From assembly GCF_001557215.1 (NCBI RefSeq), contig NZ_LSJM01000278.1:1-38007 (forward strand): DNA of 38,007 nucleotides, written 5' to 3'. Position 1 is the stretch's first letter, and each line of letters begins with the position of its first letter. The position numbers and the translations under genes were made by a program. The DNA is from Sphingomonas sp. CCH9-E2. GTDB taxonomy: Bacteria; Pseudomonadota; Alphaproteobacteria; Sphingomonadales; Sphingomonadaceae. Positions 1-6,670 of this stretch are shown here, piece after piece. The notes below the pieces were generated by a model. That model was not told the origin of the DNA and did not search any database. It was given only the letters and a program-made list of their open reading frames with translations.

Positions 1-648
1 CGAGCCGCCGGTCGAGGAACCGCCGGTCGACGAGGTCGAGCTGACCGAGCCGCTCGAGGTCGAGGAGCCGCCGGTCGACGAAGTCGAGCTGACGCTACCA
101 CTCGACGAGCCACCCGTCGACGTGGACGAACCGCCGGTCGAGGTCGAGCCGCCCGAGGTCGAGGTCGAACCGCCGCTGGTGCTGCTGGTCGAGGAGATGA
201 CGATGCCGCCACTGCCCGATGCGCCGCTGCCGCCACTCGATCCGCCGAAGAAGCCACCGGCGAAGAAGCCGCCGACAAAGCCGCCGCTGCTGCCGCCGGT
301 CACCGCCGTGGCTGCACCGCCGCCGCCACCGCCGCCACCGCCGACCACCGGCATCTCGCCGCTCGATCCATAGGTGGGTGGGGGCAGGGGGATTGCGGTG
401 CCCTGCGTCGTGACGGTCAGGACCTGTGGCTGGCACTGGGCGGTCGTGGTCACCGTGCGGCGCACGACGCGCTTGCGCAGCGGGCGCTTGACGACGCGGC
501 GCTGGACCACGCCCTGCTTCACCGACTGACGCGGCTGCTGATAGCCGCGCTCGGCTCGGGTTTCGGCGACATGGACGGCGCCGCCGCCGATCACGGCTCC
601 GCCGCATGCGCAGGCGCACAGTTTTGCCAAGGCCATCCGAACCGACAT
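1..648 (-). CDS. Gly/Ser/Thr-rich repeat protein, 3' end outside window (partial)
   Basis: An open frame runs from an ATG at 648 to the left edge without a stop, so at least 216 residues are encoded and the C-terminus is missing. The start reads MSVRMALAKLCACACGGAVI, a short hydrophobic Cys-rich segment that may be a signal or anchor. Residues about 40-75 form a basic stretch rich in Arg and Val. A Pro-rich turn and a run of about nine Gly follow, then a GGF/GGFF-type segment. The rest is almost only Ser, Gly and Thr and is made of tandem repeats. An internal ATG at 636 is an alternative start. I do not recognise a family. The composition suggests an exported, disordered or fibre-like surface protein. 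Sphingomonad proteins of this look sometimes end in a PEP-CTERM sorting signal, but that part lies outside the window. The other frames of this stretch give Arg-rich nonsense, which supports this frame. Confidence 0.6.
   Translation of the reverse strand, partial: MSVRMALAKLCACACGGAVIGGGAVHVAETRAERGYQQPRQSVKQGVVQRRVVKRPLRKRVVRRTVTTTAQCQPQVLTVTTQGTAIPLPPPTYGSSGEMPVVGGGGGGGGGAATAVTGGSSGGFVGGFFAGGFFGGSSGGSGASGSGGIVISSTSSTSGGSTSTSGGSTSTGGSSTSTGGSSSGSVSSTSSTGGSSTSSGSVSSTSSTGGSSTGGS
11..106 (-). repeat. Tandem 48-bp coding repeat
   Basis: Positions 11-45 and 59-93 are the same 35-base block with two mismatches, giving a period of 48 bases (16 codons). A more diverged copy continues to about 150. 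The repeat encodes Ser/Thr/Gly-rich units inside the partial gene and continues towards the left edge, so the copy number is unknown. Confidence 0.75.
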
Positions 649-734
649 TCTGCTTCTCTCTTGTCCCCGGCCGCCGCGGAGTGCGCAACGCACCCGTTTG
701 GCGGGTCATTGCCCTAGAAGTGCAGAACAAAGTA

Positions 735-861
735 TTAAGTGCAATGTCGTTAACCATGGTTTTGCGATGTTGGCGGGCATTATTTGCAATGCCGCCGCAT
801 CATCTATGGTTAATGTGCCTTAAAGGGACGGAATGGGCAGAACTGGTTAGCCTATGCTTAA
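735..861. promoter_or_regulatory. AT-richer intergenic regulatory region with CtrA-like half-sites
   Basis: The gap at 649-1048 between the repeat protein and dksA holds no gene that I can support. It is clearly AT-richer than its surroundings at about 700-880. TTAA tetramers lie at 735-738, 750-753, 810-813, 820-823 and 858-861. TTAG at 847-850 and TTAA at 858-861 are separated by 7 bases, close to the CtrA consensus TTAA-N7-TTAA. The pair at 810 and 820 has a 6-base gap. A perfect palindrome AACCATGGTT sits at 752-761, and an inverted copy of TTAACCAT lies at about 806-813. This is a plausible shared promoter region for the divergent flanking genes. CtrA control is an inference from motif likeness only. 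Confidence 0.35.
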
Positions 862-1048
862 CCCGCCCGATCGGTTTTGCGCCATAAAACTGCGACTTGG
901 TTCAGCGGGGTGTAATTTCCCGCATGCCAAGAACGGCTTGGCGCACGATTTGGTAGCTTGTGATACCCAATTTGCCCGGATATAGGGCGCCCCGGGGATG
1001 AAGGGATTGTGATCGGTCATGCCGGCCAGTCCTGAAGTGGAGTGTGGG

Positions 1049-1510
1049 ATGGCGACCGTTTTCGATCACCGCGACGATCCAGCAAAACCTGTCGCCGCGA
1101 ATGATTTGCCGGACGGCTATCGTCCGAGCGCGGACGAGCCCTTCATGAACCCGCGCCAGCAGCAATATTTTCGCGAAAAGCTCCTCGCTTGGAAGGACGC
1201 AATCCATCGCGAGGCGGCGGGTACGCTCAACCAGCTTCAGATCGATTCCCTGCGTGAGGCCGACCTGACCGATCGCGCGTCGAGCGAGACCGATTGGTCG
1301 ATCGAACTGCGCACGCGCGACCGCCAGCGCAAGCTGATCTCCAAGATCGACGCCGCGCTGCGCCGGATCGAAGAGGGCGAATATGGCTATTGCGAGGTGA
1401 CCGGCGAGCCGATCAGCCTCGCCCGGCTCGAAGCCCGCCCGATCGCGACGATGACGGTCGAGGCGCAGGAGCGCCATGAGCGCAACGAAAAAGTCTCGCG
1501 CGAAGAGTGA
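1049..1510 (+). CDS. dksA: DksA-family RNA polymerase-binding transcription factor, Zn-finger cysteines mostly lost
   Basis: This 153-residue protein (E. coli DksA is 151) binds the RNA polymerase secondary channel and works with (p)ppGpp in stringent control of transcription. The coiled-coil tip motif DxxDxA is present as D72-L-T-D75-R-A77. The C-terminal globular part keeps the family pattern GEYGYC...RLEARPIAT at about residues 110-135. Of the four zinc-finger cysteines in E. coli DksA only C115 remains. The other positions are T118, T136 and A139, so zinc cannot be bound in the usual way. Alphaproteobacterial DksA proteins are often cysteine-poor in this way. I chose the ATG at 1049 because GGAG lies about 8 bases upstream. 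An in-frame ATG at 1019 would add ten residues without a good ribosome-binding site. The gene stands alone, 86 bases before the PilZ gene. Confidence 0.9.
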   Translation: MATVFDHRDDPAKPVAANDLPDGYRPSADEPFMNPRQQQYFREKLLAWKDAIHREAAGTLNQLQIDSLREADLTDRASSETDWSIELRTRDRQRKLISKIDAALRRIEEGEYGYCEVTGEPISLARLEARPIATMTVEAQERHERNEKVSREE

Positions 1511-1596
1511 TCCCGGCTTTTTCGGACCCGAGTTAACGGTTTCGATAACCATTGCTGCTCTAAACTCCGCGCGTAACACGTGGACATGAGCGGTAG

Positions 1597-1968
1597 ATGG
1601 ACCAGTTCTCTTCCGACCCTTTCAGCGGACGCTTCAGCGACGATCCGGCGAGCCAGCGCAATGCCGTGCGCGACAGCCTGTTCCTGGCTGCCACGCTGCG
1701 CATCGATCAGGTCGAGGTTTCGGTGCGCGTCCGCAACATTTCGGCCGGCGGGCTGATGGCGGAATATGCCGACCGCGTCGATTCGGGCATGCCGGTCGAG
1801 ATCAATGTCCGCGGCGTCGGCTGGGTCCGCGGTCATATCGCATGGAGCGCGGAGGGCCGGATCGGCATCGCGTTCGATCGTCCGATCGATCCGTTGCTGG
1901 CGCGCAAGCCGGTCGGCCATGGGACCAGCACGCCGCATTTCGCAAAGCCGCATATTTTTCGGGGTTGA
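1597..1968 (+). CDS. PilZ-domain c-di-GMP receptor protein
   Basis: A single PilZ domain fills most of this 123-residue protein. The two c-di-GMP-contacting motifs are visible: RxxxR at residues 21-25 (R21-N-A-V-R25) and the D/NxSxxG motif at 47-52 (N47, S49, G52). No signal peptide, membrane helix or output domain is present, so it is probably a cytosolic adaptor that changes partner binding when c-di-GMP rises. Such small PilZ proteins commonly affect motility, polysaccharide production or surface attachment, but nothing in the sequence says which. The only candidate c-di-GMP synthase in the window is the GGDEF protein at 23430-24281. The gene is flanked by dksA and the DUF465 pair, and no operon partner is evident. 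Confidence 0.85.
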   Translation: MDQFSSDPFSGRFSDDPASQRNAVRDSLFLAATLRIDQVEVSVRVRNISAGGLMAEYADRVDSGMPVEINVRGVGWVRGHIAWSAEGRIGIAFDRPIDPLLARKPVGHGTSTPHFAKPHIFRG

Positions 1969-2044
1969 GCCGCACCGTCGGTCGTGATCATTCGACCGAG
2001 TGCCAGTGCCTGGATTGCGCCGACATCGCGGCGCCGAGGGGCCG

Positions 2045-2060
2045 CCCCGTTCGCACGGGG
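2045..2060. terminator. Short GC hairpin between convergent genes
   Basis: CCCCGT (2045-2050), loop TCGC, ACGGGG (2055-2060) form a perfect 6-bp stem with a tight tetraloop. It lies in the 110-base gap between the convergent PilZ gene and the minus-strand DUF465 gene, where a shared terminator would be useful. Neither strand has a clear T-run after it, so intrinsic termination is uncertain. Confidence 0.35.
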
Positions 2061-2078
2061 CAACCCGGGGGGAGCGCG

Positions 2079-2234
2079 TCAGCTCAGCGCGATTTCTTCC
2101 TTGAGCTTGAGCTTGCGACGCTTCAGGTCGGCGAGGATCATCTGATCGGGTGCTGGCCGCTGCGACTCGGCGATGATGCGCCGGTCGAGTGATGCATGCT
2201 TGGCCGCAAGTGCCGAGAGATGCGCGTTCTGCAT
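2079..2234 (-). CDS. DUF465 (YdcH-like) small coiled-coil protein
   Basis: This 51-residue protein starts at the ATG at 2234, which has an AGGAGG ribosome-binding site 9 bases upstream. The reading frame is open further upstream but no comparable ribosome-binding site is seen there. It shows the DUF465 pattern: an N-terminal helix with a HxxLDRRI-type heptad, a short turn with Pro-Asp (PAPDQ at about 27-31), then a second basic helix LKRRKLKLKEEIA. The predicted fold is a helical hairpin. The molecular function of the family is unknown. A paralogue is encoded divergently at 2369-2566, and the 134 bases between the two starts would carry both promoters. Confidence 0.8.
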   Translation of the reverse strand: MQNAHLSALAAKHASLDRRIIAESQRPAPDQMILADLKRRKLKLKEEIALS

Positions 2235-2368
2235 GGAAGCAATCCTCCTGCTCTGGTTGGGGGAAGCAGAGTAAATCACGATTCGCACGCCATGTCGCCC
2301 CTTGCATAACTACCCGTCGACAGGGCAACGGCGACATGCGACGGGTTGAGTCCGGGGATGGGCGAGTG

Positions 2369-2566
2369 ATGGATGAGAGCGAGATTTTGCGGCGGTTGGA
2401 GCTGCTGCGCGTCGATCATCGCGATCTCGACGCCGCCATCGAAGCGCTCGGTGCGACGCCGATGCCCGATCAGCTCCAGATTGCCCGGCTGAAGAAGCGC
2501 AAGCTGTTGTTGCGCGACGAAATTGCAATGCTGGAAGACCAGTTGATCCCCGACATCATCGCGTGA
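2369..2566 (+). CDS. DUF465 (YdcH-like) small protein, second copy
   Basis: This 65-residue protein has the same two-helix layout as its divergent neighbour: VDHRDLDAAI at about residues 15-24, a PMPDQ turn at about 31-35, then the basic helix ARLKKRKLLLRDEI at about 39-52. It is about 14 residues longer than the first copy at the two ends. The likely start is the ATG at 2369. An in-frame ATG at 2335 would add 11 residues, and neither has a strong ribosome-binding site. The function is unknown. The pair looks like an old duplication, since the DNA is no longer similar but the helix-turn-helix pattern and key residues are kept. Confidence 0.75.
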   Translation: MDESEILRRLELLRVDHRDLDAAIEALGATPMPDQLQIARLKKRKLLLRDEIAMLEDQLIPDIIA

Positions 2567-2665
2567 TCCCGCGCCGCTTTGGGACAGCCGACCCCAGTAA
2601 AATCCTGTTTCGTTAACGAGGCGTTTCTGTCAGCGTTCATGCCCATGACCGGGGAAGTGGAAACC

Positions 2666-3109
2666 ATGCGCGTTCAGCGCGCGCTGATCGACGCGCTCTA
2701 TACGGAGTCGATGCTGCTCGCCGATGAGGCGCGCGCCTATTTCGACGTGGTTGGGCGCGAGCAGCGCGAGATGCTCGGGGCGATGGACCGCGTGATCTTT
2801 TCGTGCGAGTCGCTCAAGGTCACGACGCGGCTGATGCACAGCATCGCGTGGCTGCTGACCCAGCGCGCGGTTGCGGCCGGGGAGATCGCCCCCGGCGAGG
2901 CGCGCCATCCCTCCCGGCGCCTGGGCGAGGCTCCGGTGACCGACCCCGCTGCGCTTGATGCGATGCCAGTGGGGGCGCAGGATCTGATTGCGGCGAGCAT
3001 CGACTTGCACCGCAGGATTGCGCGGCTCGACGCAATGCAGGACGAGGATGTCGCGGTGCCCGTCAGCCCGGCACGGACGATGCTCGACCGGCTTGCCCAC
3101 GCCTTCTGA
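2666..3109 (+). CDS. DUF1465 / RcdA-family protein (possible ClpXP adaptor for CtrA degradation)
   Basis: This protein has 147 residues from the ATG at 2666. ATGs at 2639 and 2579 would give longer forms, and GGGGAAGTGG before 2666 favours the short one. The helical core with IDALYTESMLLADEARAYF and SCESLKVTTRLMHSIAWLL is characteristic of DUF1465. The Caulobacter member of this family is RcdA, an adaptor that helps ClpXP destroy the cell-cycle regulator CtrA at the G1-S transition. Residues about 80-110 form a Pro/Arg-rich linker before a last helix. By analogy it would bind adaptor or substrate proteins and carries no catalytic residues. clpP and clpX lie 18-20 kb downstream in this window. 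That it acts on CtrA here is inferred from the family. Confidence 0.75.
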   Translation: MRVQRALIDALYTESMLLADEARAYFDVVGREQREMLGAMDRVIFSCESLKVTTRLMHSIAWLLTQRAVAAGEIAPGEARHPSRRLGEAPVTDPAALDAMPVGAQDLIAASIDLHRRIARLDAMQDEDVAVPVSPARTMLDRLAHAF

Positions 3110-3187
3110 CCCGCCAACGCGATTAACCCTGTAACCCGGCGTCCGTTCGGGCTATGTTCCGGTGCGAATTGCCCGGAGGGAACAGGC

Positions 3188-4552
3188 GTGTCGATTGAAG
3201 TCGTGGTGGCGTTGCTGGTGACGCTGGTGGTCGGGGCGTTGCTCGGCTGGTTTGCGGGAAGCCGGGCGAGCGCCGCGTTACGCGCCGACCGCGACCGGCG
3301 TGAGGCGGACTTCAAGGCCGCGATCGCCGATCTTGCGGCCGCGGAAGAGCGGGCCAAGGAAATCCCCGACCTGCGCGAACAGCTCGACGCGATCCGTGAC
3401 CAGCGCGATGCGGCGCGGATCGAGCTCGCCGAGCTGCGGGTCAAGGCCGAGGGGCTGGAGGAACGACTAACGGGCCAGTTCCGCGAAGTCGCGGGGACGA
3501 TGCTCGCGGAAACCCAGGCCGCGTTCCTCAAGCGTGCCGAGGATCGCTTCAAGGAATCCGAGAGCGTCGCCGGCCAGAATCTGAAGGCGCTGCTCCAGCC
3601 GGTGACCGAGCGGCTGCAGCGCTATGAGGAAGGCGTCGCCAAGGTCGAGGCCGAGCGGCGCGATGCGTTCGGTGAGCTCAAGGGACAGATCGAGCAGATG
3701 CGGATCGGGCAGGAGCGGGTGAGCCAGGAGGCGGCCAAGCTGGTCAACTCGCTGCGCAACGCTCCCAAGTCGCGCGGCCGCTGGGGCGAGCAGCAGCTGC
3801 GCAACGTGCTCGAAACCTGCGGCCTGTCCGAACACACTGACTTCATGACCGAGGTGAGTGTCGCGCAGGAGGAAGGCGGGCGACTGCGCCCCGACGCCAT
3901 CGTGCGCGTCCCCGGCGGCAAGGCGCTGGTGATCGACGCCAAGGTGTCGCTTAATGCCTATCAGGATGCATTCGGCGCGGTGGACGAGCAGGAGCGCCAG
4001 ATCGGCCTCGGCCAGCACGCCGCGGCGATGAAGGCGCATGTCAACGCGCTGGGCAACAAGGCCTATTGGACGCAGTTCGACGACGCGCCCGATTACGTCA
4101 TCATGTTCGTGCCGGGCGAGCACTTCCTGTCGGCGGCGCTGGAGCATGATCCGACCTTGTGGGACTTCGCGTTCGAAAAGCGCGTATTGCTGGCGACACC
4201 GACCAATCTGATTGCGATCGCACGGACGGTGGCGGCGGTGTGGCGGCAGGAGATGTTGGCCAAGGAAGCGCGGCAGATCGGCGCGCTGGGCAAGGAGCTC
4301 TATGACCGGCTGGCCAAGGCGCTGGGCGACCTGCGCACCGTCGGCAGCGGGCTCAACACGGCGGTCAAGAATTTCAACGCCTTTGCCAGCTCGCTCGAGA
4401 GCCGCGCCTTGGTGTCGGCGCGCAAGCTCAAGGAACTCAACATCGAAACCGGCGCGCGCGAGATCGAGAGCGTGCCCCCGGTCGAACTGCTCGCGAGCCA
4501 TGCGACGAGCGTTGAACCAGAGGGCGGGGACGAGGTAGAGGCGGCGGAGTAA
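3188..4552 (+). CDS. rmuC: RmuC-family DNA recombination protein
   Basis: This 454-residue RmuC homologue begins at a GTG with a strong GGAGG 8 bases upstream. Residues 4-24 form one transmembrane helix, followed by a long Glu/Arg/Ala-rich coiled coil to about residue 190. The conserved block RGRWGEQQL (196-204) leads into a PD-(D/E)xK nuclease-like fold, with RPD at 234-236 and DAK at 250-252 as probable metal-binding and catalytic residues. In E. coli RmuC limits DNA inversions at short inverted repeats, and the nuclease role is predicted from the fold. The tail after about residue 430 is acidic and low in complexity. It is transcribed alone. The next gene downstream is on the opposite strand. 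Confidence 0.92.
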   Translation: MSIEVVVALLVTLVVGALLGWFAGSRASAALRADRDRREADFKAAIADLAAAEERAKEIPDLREQLDAIRDQRDAARIELAELRVKAEGLEERLTGQFREVAGTMLAETQAAFLKRAEDRFKESESVAGQNLKALLQPVTERLQRYEEGVAKVEAERRDAFGELKGQIEQMRIGQERVSQEAAKLVNSLRNAPKSRGRWGEQQLRNVLETCGLSEHTDFMTEVSVAQEEGGRLRPDAIVRVPGGKALVIDAKVSLNAYQDAFGAVDEQERQIGLGQHAAAMKAHVNALGNKAYWTQFDDAPDYVIMFVPGEHFLSAALEHDPTLWDFAFEKRVLLATPTNLIAIARTVAAVWRQEMLAKEARQIGALGKELYDRLAKALGDLRTVGSGLNTAVKNFNAFASSLESRALVSARKLKELNIETGAREIESVPPVELLASHATSVEPEGGDEVEAAE

Positions 4553-4638
4553 TGAGGCGGTGAAGGCCGACACGACCGCTTTCGGCATGGCGATCGGCCG
4601 ACATGAATGAGTTGGGAAGCGCTTTCGAAAGCATTGAT

Positions 4639-4998
4639 CTAACCCCTGATCTTCAACGCTCCGAACGATGCGGCCGCCACGACAAGCGGCGAAGAGAACA
4701 GTATGAAGGCAAGTCCTATGTTCGGGTCGCCTGTGCTCGAATGCGCGGCGATATTGACCCCAACCCACAGGACGAAGGTGACGACCAAGCCTGCGACCCA
4801 CGCGCGTGCCGCAGTGACGCGCGCGAGACACAGAGCCAAAAATGGGGCAGTGACCAAGACTGCGTTGATTGCCAAAATGCCCCATTCTTCCGTTAGATCG
4901 GGACCACGTCCAGCCAACCTCAGATTGAGCACCGAACCGCCTACGATGAACGGACCGACGGCGAAGGCAACCACCAGCCTAAACAGCTTCCCCTTCAT
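4639..4998 (-). CDS. Small four-helix membrane protein, unknown function
   Basis: This 119-residue protein starts at the ATG at 4998. A TTG at 5049 would extend it by 17 residues, and neither start has a clear ribosome-binding site. Four hydrophobic segments are visible at about residues 7-26, 41-60, 66-86 and 94-113, joined by short polar loops. That gives an integral inner-membrane protein with both ends probably on the same side. I recognise no family. The stretch is somewhat lower in GC than its neighbours and its third-position GC bias is weaker, which may reflect recent acquisition or relaxed selection. It sits between the 3' end of rmuC and the 3' end of cydC, with no evident partner. 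The overlapping plus-strand frame is basic and looks random. Confidence 0.55.
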   Translation of the reverse strand: MKGKLFRLVVAFAVGPFIVGGSVLNLRLAGRGPDLTEEWGILAINAVLVTAPFLALCLARVTAARAWVAGLVVTFVLWVGVNIAAHSSTGDPNIGLAFILFSSPLVVAAASFGALKIRG

Positions 4999-5089
4999 GC
5001 AATGGAGCCAATCATCAGCACAGCGTACGCAGAATGTGTGGGTCTGCAATGGGGTCGTTTGCAGACCGTTAGCATTATGAAGTCACCGC

Positions 5090-6670
5090 TTAGCTAAGCG
5101 GCAACGCCAGCGCCTGAGCGCACAAGGCACGCGGGGCAGGGCGGTGGGACACCAGGATCAGGCCGGTGCCGGTCGCCGCCAGCAACGCATCGAGGCGCGC
5201 GACGAGTTCAGCTTCGGTCGTCGGGTCAAGACCTTCGCTGGGTTCGTCCGCCACCAACCACGGCCGCTGCGCCAGCAGCGCGCGGGCGAGCGATAGGCGC
5301 TTCTGCTCACCGCCCGACAGGGTTCCGCCCGCTTCGCCGATTGGGGTGTTCACCCCCTGCGGCATCGCGCGCACGCGATCCGCAAGGCACACCGTTTCGA
5401 GTGCGCCCCACATCGCGGCATCGTCGACCCCCGAGCGGGCGAGGCGGAGATTGTCGCCGATGGTCCCGGCGATCAGTTGCGGCGATTGCGGGGCGAGTGC
5501 GAACTGGGACGTCAGATCCGCCGCCGCAACCTCCGACACCGGGACTCCGCCAACCGCGAGCGGGAGGGGGGCGGAACGCAGCCCGGCGAGCGTCTCGATC
5601 AGTGTGGTCTTGCCGCACCCCGACGGCCCCGTGATGACCAGCCGCGCGCCGGGTGCGACCTCGACCGCTCCGATGCGAAGCGAGAGGGCGTCCGCACCGG
5701 ACCGTGGGGCCGGCTCCGACGCAATGTCGGCGAGGGTGGCGACACGCTCCAGCCCTTCGGCCACCACCGCCTCACGCAGCGCGCTGCGCACCCGCACCGC
5801 CAGCGCCTCGCTCCCCGAAAATGCCGCGAGCGTCGCCAGCGCGGCGAGCGCCGGTCCCTGCTCCGCGAGCAGCAGCACGACGACCGCAAGCACCGTGCTC
5901 CACAGCGCGACGCCGCCGTTCAGCGCCGCTTCGCCCCGCGCCAGCGCGCGCCGCGCCCGGTCGAGCGCTGCCAGATCCTCCGCCAGCGCTGCTTCGGTGC
6001 GGTCCGCCAGGCCATAAGCAATGATCTCCGGCCGCGCGGCGGCCAGTTCGACATAGCGTTCGCGCACCCGGCCGCGTGCCTGTGCAGCTGTGCGGGCCGG
6101 CCCCACGCTCAACCGCCGTGCCAGCGCTGCCCCGACCATCAGACCCACGGTTGCGAGCAGCACGAACGCCGCTGCCGCGCGCCATCCCGACAGCGCGATG
6201 CACCCGGTCGCGATCACGCCGCCGACCAGCGCACCGGGCAGGGCGGAGCGGCGCACCACCAGATCCTCGATCGCCTCAATATCGTCGATCAGCCGCGCGC
6301 TGGCTTCTCCGCTGGCAAGGTTGGGCACCCGACGCGGATCCGCGGCGGCGAGCGTGCCGAACAGGCGCGCGCGCAGCCCCGCCATCGCGGTCAGCGCCGC
6401 GCCATGGCTGGTCAGCCGCTCACCATAGCGCGCGCCGGTCCGGGCAATCGCGAGCGCGCGGATCGCCGCGCTGGGCAGCAAATAGTTGAACGCGGTGACT
6501 GCCGCCATGCCGCCGGCCCCGGCAATCGCCGCACCGGTCAGGAACCAGCCCGAAATGCCGAGCAGCGCCACCGAAGCTGCGGCGGCGACGCCGGCCAGCA
6601 GGAGTGCCCAGCCAAGTCCCACGCGGCGCCCAACCCCCAGTTGCGCCGCAACCCGATCCAGCTCGCTCAT
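5090..6670 (-). CDS. cydC: CydC, heterodimeric ABC transporter subunit for cytochrome bd assembly
   Basis: CydC has 526 residues. An N-terminal membrane domain with about six helices (to about residue 300) is followed by a nucleotide-binding domain with Walker A GPSGCGKT (348-355), signature LSGGE (451-455), Walker B WLVADEP (471-477) and switch H509. With CydD it forms the inner-membrane exporter/haem-linked transporter required for maturation of cytochrome bd. In E. coli it affects glutathione and cysteine export to the periplasm, and haem binding has been shown. The start ATG at 6670 overlaps the cydD stop in an ATGA, so the two are translationally coupled. It lies divergently from cydABX, the product it helps to assemble. 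Confidence 0.9.
   Translation of the reverse strand: MSELDRVAAQLGVGRRVGLGWALLLAGVAAAASVALLGISGWFLTGAAIAGAGGMAAVTAFNYLLPSAAIRALAIARTGARYGERLTSHGAALTAMAGLRARLFGTLAAADPRRVPNLASGEASARLIDDIEAIEDLVVRRSALPGALVGGVIATGCIALSGWRAAAAFVLLATVGLMVGAALARRLSVGPARTAAQARGRVRERYVELAAARPEIIAYGLADRTEAALAEDLAALDRARRALARGEAALNGGVALWSTVLAVVVLLLAEQGPALAALATLAAFSGSEALAVRVRSALREAVVAEGLERVATLADIASEPAPRSGADALSLRIGAVEVAPGARLVITGPSGCGKTTLIETLAGLRSAPLPLAVGGVPVSEVAAADLTSQFALAPQSPQLIAGTIGDNLRLARSGVDDAAMWGALETVCLADRVRAMPQGVNTPIGEAGGTLSGGEQKRLSLARALLAQRPWLVADEPSEGLDPTTEAELVARLDALLAATGTGLILVSHRPAPRALCAQALALPLS

Noticed and set aside
95..757. Arg-rich open frame on the minus strand
   Set aside because: It is a shifted frame of the Gly/Ser/Thr-rich gene. 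The composition (runs of Arg, Trp, His) reflects GC-rich antisense/shift artefact, and the frame starting at 648 is far more protein-like.
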